From positions 1-17,716 of the forward strand of contig CAJXDX010000020.1 of the NCBI GenBank assembly GCA_913052275.1: 17,716 nucleotides of DNA, given 5' to 3'. Source of the DNA: an uncultured Pseudomonadota bacterium. Lineage in GTDB: Bacteria > SAR324 > NAC60-12. Positions 13,654-17,716 of this stretch are shown one piece after another. Below the pieces are notes generated by a model. The model searched no databases. It worked only from the letters and a program-made list of their open reading frames with translations, and was not told the origin of the DNA. The translations under genes and the position numbers were made by a program. Position 1 is the first letter of the stretch. The number at the start of each line of letters is the position of its first letter.

Positions 13654-16557
13654 ATGAAAAATAGGATCGATACTCACCAATATTGCGAACTACCTGATTT
13701 AGGAGCAGAAATATCATTCCAGTTTAACGGCAAACGCATTCAGGCTTATACAACTGACACTATTACTTCAGCATTTATTGCATCAGGACAAACGCTGCTT
13801 TCCCGGAGCTTCAAGTATCACAGGCCTCGGGGTGCTTATGACATCTACGGCCAGGGACATGAATCACTGGTTACTACCAATCATGAACCAAACCTGCTGG
13901 CTGATCGAACACGTGTGCAAAACGGTATGGTTGTCAAATCGCAAAACGCCTGGCCTTCATTGGAGTTCGATATTGGAGAAATAAATGACACAATCGTTCC
14001 AATGCTTCCAAACGGTTTTTACTACAAAATGTTCCACAAGCCAAAATGGGTATGGCCCATTGCAGAGCAGCAGATTCGCAAGGCCGCAGGACTTGGCAAA
14101 ATAGACACTGAAGGAAGAAATGCTGACAGGAGATACGAAAAAAGATACCGTTTCCCTGATGTGTGCATTATTGGAGGTGGACCTTCTGGTTTGGCAGCAG
14201 CTCTCGCTGCAGTTGAAGAGGGGAAACAGGTGCTTTTGCTTGATGACAACTCAGAGCCTGGAGGTCATTCACTTCACAGTATTGCCGAGGTTGCTAATTG
14301 CAAAAATGAAAATCTCAACGGTCTCCCAGAGTACCAGGCCATTCAAAAATTAATTGATGAGCTTGCGGAATTTCCCAACCTGGAAGTATTAGTCAACTCC
14401 AACGTGTTTGGTCTGTATGAAGATAATTTGATTGCAGCACAGTGTGGACCTGATTTGTTCAAGATCAGGGCTGATTCAGTTTTACTCGCGCCTGGTGCTA
14501 CAGACAGACATCTGGTTTTTGAAAATAATGATCGTCCGGGAATTATGACTGCCCGCGGAGTTGAAAGACTGATCATGCGTCATGCAGTTCTGCCAGGCGA
14601 AAATGTGGTTGTGGTTACAACTCATGATGGAGGATTTCATACCGCACTTCTTATGCAGGGTGCAGGAGCAAAAATAATTGCCGTGGTTGATGGACGTGAA
14701 ACAGGAAACGATGAAGGAGTTTTCGAAAAGAAAATACGCGACCTTGCAATCCCTGTCTACAAGGGGCTGACTGCTCACGCTGCACATGGAAGGAAAAGAA
14801 TTGAAAGTGTGGAAGTGGGACCAATTACCGGAGGTGATTCATTAAAATCATTTGACTGTGATTTGCTTGTAATGGCTGTGGGTTTTAAACCACAGATTAA
14901 CCTGCTTTCAATGGGCAATAAGCCTCCTAAATGGGATGCTGAACGTCAAATTCTACGGGTTTCCGAATTACCTTCCGGAGTGTTTTCTGCCGGAGAAGTG
15001 CATGGATCAGCAGGATTTGCACGTTTATATGCAGAAGGATTTCAGTCCGGAAAAGAAGCCGCATTAAGTGAAACTTCTCCCGGTAAAGTATATACATTTA
15101 AGACAGAAAGGACTGCAGAAGAAATTATTACAGCACTGCCTGCAGATATTGAGTCTGGTGGTAAACATCATTTTATCTGCAAATGCATGGATGTCACAAG
15201 GACTGAAGCACAGGCATCCATCGATGAGGGATATGACCAGGTAGAATCTCTCAAGCGCTACTCCAGCATGGGCATGGGACCCTGCCAGGGCAAGGCCTGC
15301 CATGAGGCAGTAGCTCGCCTTGCGGCACAGGACACAGGACTTTCTAAACTGGATGCTGTCGCGACCACAGTTCGTCCTCCTTTCACTGGAGCTACATTTG
15401 GTGTGCTTGCCGGACGTGCACCTCATCTGTCGCCGATTCGACGTACTCCGTTACATCACTGTCACATTGATCTTGGAGTAAAATTTCTAGATGCTGGCCA
15501 ATGGAAACGACCTGATTCATATACAGATCCTCAGATTGAAGCAGGATTTGTACGTAATGGGTTGGGAATGATTGATGTCAGTACACTTGGAAAAATTGAA
15601 ATAAGCGGTCCGGAAGTAATAAAGTTTCTGCATTTTTTACTTCCAGGGAAATATGCAAAATTTGAGGTAGGGCGAACTCGTTACTCAATAATGATTGGAG
15701 AAGACGGTATCCTGTTTGAGGATGGAACGATTTCTCATATTGAACAGGGAATCTACTACCTTACCACTACTACAGGGAACCAGGACGCAATTAATTCACT
15801 TTTTCAATGGTGGCTGCTGGTGGAAGATTTTGATGTGCAGGTCAAGAATCTCAGCCTGACAAATGCAGCTGTGAATGTAACAGGAACAACAGCCAGAGAA
15901 TTTCTGCAGAAGCTTGTTGATATTGACATGTCAAACGAGGCTTTTCCCTACATGCATTGCCGAAAAGCCACCATTGCAGATGTACCTGTTTCATTCTACA
16001 GGATTGGCTTCACCGGAGAACTGGGATATGAAATACATTTCCCTGCTGAATATGGTGAATCTATGTGGAATTATCTGCTAGCAGAAGGAGAAGAGTTTGA
16101 TTTAAAGCCTTTTGGAGTTGAAACACAGCGTATTTTGCGTTTGGAAAAAGGACACCTGTTACCGGGAACTGATACTGATGCCCTGAGCAGTCCATATGAA
16201 ACTGGAGTAGGTTTCGCCATTAAAGATGATAAGGATGATTTTGTCGGCAAGGCGTTCTTGAAGCATTTCAAGGAACGCGGTATTGAAAACAAACTTGTAC
16301 CTTATCAACTGGAAACAGACGCACCCATTCCGGATGATGGCGTTGCTGTGCTGGATAATGGAAAAATTGCCGGACGTGTAACAAGTTCACGACTAAGTCC
16401 TACCTTAAAAAGGGGAATTGGCCTGGCCTGGGTCAGAAATGATATGTCGGAAACAGGCAGCCGTTTCTCCATAAGATTGGCAAATGGAGAGGATGTGCAA
16501 GCCACGGTGCTGGATCATGCTGCATATGACCCTGAAGGCACACGGTTAAAAAGTTAA
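13654..16557 (+). CDS. soxA: Sarcosine oxidase alpha-like protein with BFD-type [2Fe-2S] motif and GcvT domain
   Basis: A 967-residue multidomain subunit. In order: a ferredoxin-fold N-terminal domain (about 15-100) without cluster cysteines; a pyridine-nucleotide/FAD-type Rossmann domain opening with GGGPSGLAAA (174-183); an A3-type segment (about 505-560); and a C-terminal GcvT/THF-binding domain (about 600-967) with TGELGYEIHF. This layout fits SoxA, which moves the oxidised methyl group to THF. The A3 segment has CxC (C509, C511) and CxxxxC (C544, C549), a C-x-C-x32-C-x4-C pattern matching BFD-like [2Fe-2S] sites in HcnB, nopaline/octopine oxidase and nitrite reductase. Classical SoxA lacks these cysteines, so electrons may leave through an iron-sulfur centre. 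The start is fixed by AAGGGG at 13641-13646. Confidence is high for the family and moderate for sarcosine as substrate. Confidence 0.92.
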   Translation: MKNRIDTHQYCELPDLGAEISFQFNGKRIQAYTTDTITSAFIASGQTLLSRSFKYHRPRGAYDIYGQGHESLVTTNHEPNLLADRTRVQNGMVVKSQNAWPSLEFDIGEINDTIVPMLPNGFYYKMFHKPKWVWPIAEQQIRKAAGLGKIDTEGRNADRRYEKRYRFPDVCIIGGGPSGLAAALAAVEEGKQVLLLDDNSEPGGHSLHSIAEVANCKNENLNGLPEYQAIQKLIDELAEFPNLEVLVNSNVFGLYEDNLIAAQCGPDLFKIRADSVLLAPGATDRHLVFENNDRPGIMTARGVERLIMRHAVLPGENVVVVTTHDGGFHTALLMQGAGAKIIAVVDGRETGNDEGVFEKKIRDLAIPVYKGLTAHAAHGRKRIESVEVGPITGGDSLKSFDCDLLVMAVGFKPQINLLSMGNKPPKWDAERQILRVSELPSGVFSAGEVHGSAGFARLYAEGFQSGKEAALSETSPGKVYTFKTERTAEEIITALPADIESGGKHHFICKCMDVTRTEAQASIDEGYDQVESLKRYSSMGMGPCQGKACHEAVARLAAQDTGLSKLDAVATTVRPPFTGATFGVLAGRAPHLSPIRRTPLHHCHIDLGVKFLDAGQWKRPDSYTDPQIEAGFVRNGLGMIDVSTLGKIEISGPEVIKFLHFLLPGKYAKFEVGRTRYSIMIGEDGILFEDGTISHIEQGIYYLTTTTGNQDAINSLFQWWLLVEDFDVQVKNLSLTNAAVNVTGTTAREFLQKLVDIDMSNEAFPYMHCRKATIADVPVSFYRIGFTGELGYEIHFPAEYGESMWNYLLAEGEEFDLKPFGVETQRILRLEKGHLLPGTDTDALSSPYETGVGFAIKDDKDDFVGKAFLKHFKERGIENKLVPYQLETDAPIPDDGVAVLDNGKIAGRVTSSRLSPTLKRGIGLAWVRNDMSETGSRFSIRLANGEDVQATVLDHAAYDPEGTRLKS

Positions 16558-16573
16558 GATAATTTAGGAAAGA

Positions 16574-17293
16574 TTGGCGAACTATCATAATTCATTTGCA
16601 CAGCCTGTAGGATTTCCCGTTCCAGAATGGAAAGAATGTCAAATGCCTACTCTTTCTATGATATCAGGCAGCTGGTGTCGTATAGAGGAACTGGATGCTG
16701 AAAAGCACACGAAAGATCTTTTTAACGCATATGTAAAAAACCATGACGATTCAAACTGGACTTATCTGCAGTATGGCCCGTTTGATAGCATTGAAGAGTT
16801 TGAATGTTGGCTGAAACAGGCCAGTACAGGGAATGACCCTGTTTTTTACGCGATAATAGACTTAAAGACCAATAAGGCAACAGGAATTTCCAGTTACCTC
16901 AGGATTCAGCCTGTAGTGGGAGTTATTGAACTGGGGAATATTCACTTTTCACCATTATTGAGAAAAACGACCATGGCGACTGAAGCAATGTATTTGATGA
17001 TGCGCCGTGCATTCGATGAGCTTTGTTACCGTCGGTGTGAATGGAAATGTGACTCTCTGAATGCTGCTTCAAGAAATGCAGCATTGCGCCTGGGGTTTAC
17101 CTTTGAAGGAATATTCAGACAGGCATTGGTTTATAAAGGAAGGAATCGTGATACTGCATGGTATTCTGTTATAGACAAAAACTGGCCGAAACTGAAGAAA
17201 TCTTTTGAGAAATGGCTAAGTCCTGAAAATTTTAACTCACAAGGTGAACAACAAAAAAGCCTGTCAGAAATCAGAAATAATTTGAATGAATGA
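16574..17293 (+). CDS. GNAT-family N-acetyltransferase (RimJ/RimL-like)
   Basis: This 239-residue protein has a single acetyltransferase domain (about residues 30-205). The acetyl-CoA loop region LLRKTTMATEA (128-138) is present in somewhat degenerate form, followed by the typical SLNAASRNAALRLGF (161-175) and RNRDTAWYSVID (190-201) of the RimJ/RimL class. The target amine is not predictable. The start is TTG 16574, supported by AGGA at 16566-16569, and gives the common opening NSFAQPVGFPVPEW; the next ATG (residue 24) would remove that opening. The gene lies between the alpha- and gamma-like sarcosine-oxidase genes, an unusual interruption. The C-terminal 35 residues are polar and probably disordered. 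Confidence 0.87.
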   Translation: MANYHNSFAQPVGFPVPEWKECQMPTLSMISGSWCRIEELDAEKHTKDLFNAYVKNHDDSNWTYLQYGPFDSIEEFECWLKQASTGNDPVFYAIIDLKTNKATGISSYLRIQPVVGVIELGNIHFSPLLRKTTMATEAMYLMMRRAFDELCYRRCEWKCDSLNAASRNAALRLGFTFEGIFRQALVYKGRNRDTAWYSVIDKNWPKLKKSFEKWLSPENFNSQGEQQKSLSEIRNNLNE

Positions 17294-17450
17294 ATCTTCA
17301 GGAAGTTTCTTCTCAAGGCAACTTGTGAAAAATTTCCTCAACTTTAATAAATATTTGTCATACCAGAAAGTGCAGATTTAAAATTCGAATCAATCGGTTA
17401 TTCAAATAAAAATTTTAACATAAGCAGATTAAAAGCATGAGGAGAATGAA
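17294..17450 (+). promoter_or_regulatory. 157-bp intergenic region with probable promoter before the gamma-like subunit gene
   Basis: TTGTCA (17355-17360) and TAAAAT (17379-17384), separated by 18 bp, each differ from the sigma-70 boxes by one base, with the GTG start about 65 bp downstream. The surrounding DNA is A/T-rich. No terminator hairpin was recognised after the acetyltransferase gene; only a weak AGGAA/TTTCCT pairing is seen. Confidence 0.35.
17439..17444 (+). promoter_or_regulatory. Ribosome binding site fixing the GTG start of the gamma-like subunit
   Basis: GAGGAG lies 6 bases before GTG 17451. An ATG at 17446 meets a stop at once (ATG AAG TGA), so the GTG is the start. Confidence 0.7.
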
Positions 17451-17716
17451 GTGATTAAAACAAGCCCTCTTTCAGGAATCTACCGGAATCACCCAGTAAA
17501 TATCATCGAAGTTTCAGGATGGCATATTGCCGGGAATTTTGGAGACACTGAACGTGAGCAGGATAACCTGAAAAAAGGTGCAGTCCTTGTCGACTGGTCA
17601 CACATCGGAAAAATTTCTCTTTCACTGGGAAATGCATCAGCCGCCTCAGAAAAGGTGCTAAAAGGATCATCTAAAATCGAGCCCCTGAATTCAATGGCTG
17701 ATTCAAAAATGGCTGT
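17451..17716 (+). CDS. soxG: Sarcosine oxidase gamma-like / GcvT-like protein, 3' end outside the window
   Basis: The frame from GTG 17451 stays open to the window edge and gives 88 residues. The segment VSGWHIAGNFGDTEREQDNL, then VLVDWSHIGKISLSLG (residues 45-60), matches the N-terminal part of SoxG and GcvT-like folate proteins (GW...FG...E, then L.D.S..GK). In heterotetrameric sarcosine oxidase the gamma subunit pairs with the GcvT part of alpha. It follows a GNAT gene and a likely promoter rather than lying directly after alpha. The gene is truncated by the window, so a SoxG of about 200 residues and a longer stand-alone GcvT-like protein cannot be told apart. Confidence 0.72.
   Translation, partial: MIKTSPLSGIYRNHPVNIIEVSGWHIAGNFGDTEREQDNLKKGAVLVDWSHIGKISLSLGNASAASEKVLKGSSKIEPLNSMADSKMA

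Noticed and set aside
1..17716. CRISPR arrays, tRNAs, insertion sequences, integrases or phage genes
   Set aside because: Both strands were read for regularly spaced repeats, terminal inverted repeats and recombinase-type proteins; none was seen, and gaps between genes are mostly short.

Overview
The window reads as one long, single-direction block (all genes on the + strand) of one-carbon and methylamine catabolism. I judge the DNA to be A/T-rich by eye (GC was not counted). The gene content (MttB-family methyltransferase, corrinoid protein, DUF1638 and PF13769 proteins, methyl-THF methyltransferase, FAD-GcvT demethylase, heterotetrameric sarcosine-oxidase-like subunits) resembles marine Alphaproteobacteria (roseobacter, SAR116 types) and SAR324-type bacteria. 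The sequence alone does not settle which. No tRNA, rRNA, CRISPR array, insertion sequence or phage gene was seen.

Layout. (1) 12-3995: a non-pyrrolysine MttB-family methyltransferase, then a two-domain FAD/GcvT dehydrogenase of the dimethylglycine/sarcosine dehydrogenase type. (2) 3996-4229: the only sizeable gap near the front, with a promoter-like TATAAT and a 9-bp direct repeat. (3) 4230-6925: the corrinoid methyl carrier, DUF1638 protein, small PF13769 ('virulence factor') protein and pterin-binding methyl-THF:corrinoid methyltransferase. (4) 6949-10996: single-chain Fe-S L-serine dehydratase, a DMT/EamA permease and formate-THF ligase. (5) 11047-11936: dihydroneopterin aldolase and a ProXp-ala-type tRNA-editing protein, both apparently starting at TTG. 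(6) 11974-17716: a sarcosine-oxidase-like complex (DAO-family beta-like subunit, delta, alpha), a GNAT acetyltransferase and the start of a gamma-like subunit that runs off the window.

How the genes fit together (inference). The set can strip three methyl groups one after another from a quaternary amine such as glycine betaine. MttB-like protein, corrinoid protein and MeTr would move the first methyl to THF. The FAD-GcvT enzyme would take the second (dimethylglycine to sarcosine). The Sox-like complex would take the third (sarcosine to glycine). Fhs would connect C1-THF with formate and ATP, and serine formed from glycine plus CH2-THF would be deaminated to pyruvate by SdaA. GlyA, FolD/MTHFR and a RamA-type corrinoid reactivase are not in the window.

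The most noteworthy observations are these. The SoxA-like protein carries a full four-cysteine BFD-type [2Fe-2S] motif that classical SoxA lacks. The partner beta-like subunit appears to lack the His that holds covalent FMN. The corrinoid protein has a strongly acidic N-terminal tail, while the MttB-like, MeTr and DUF1638 proteins each carry strongly basic tails.
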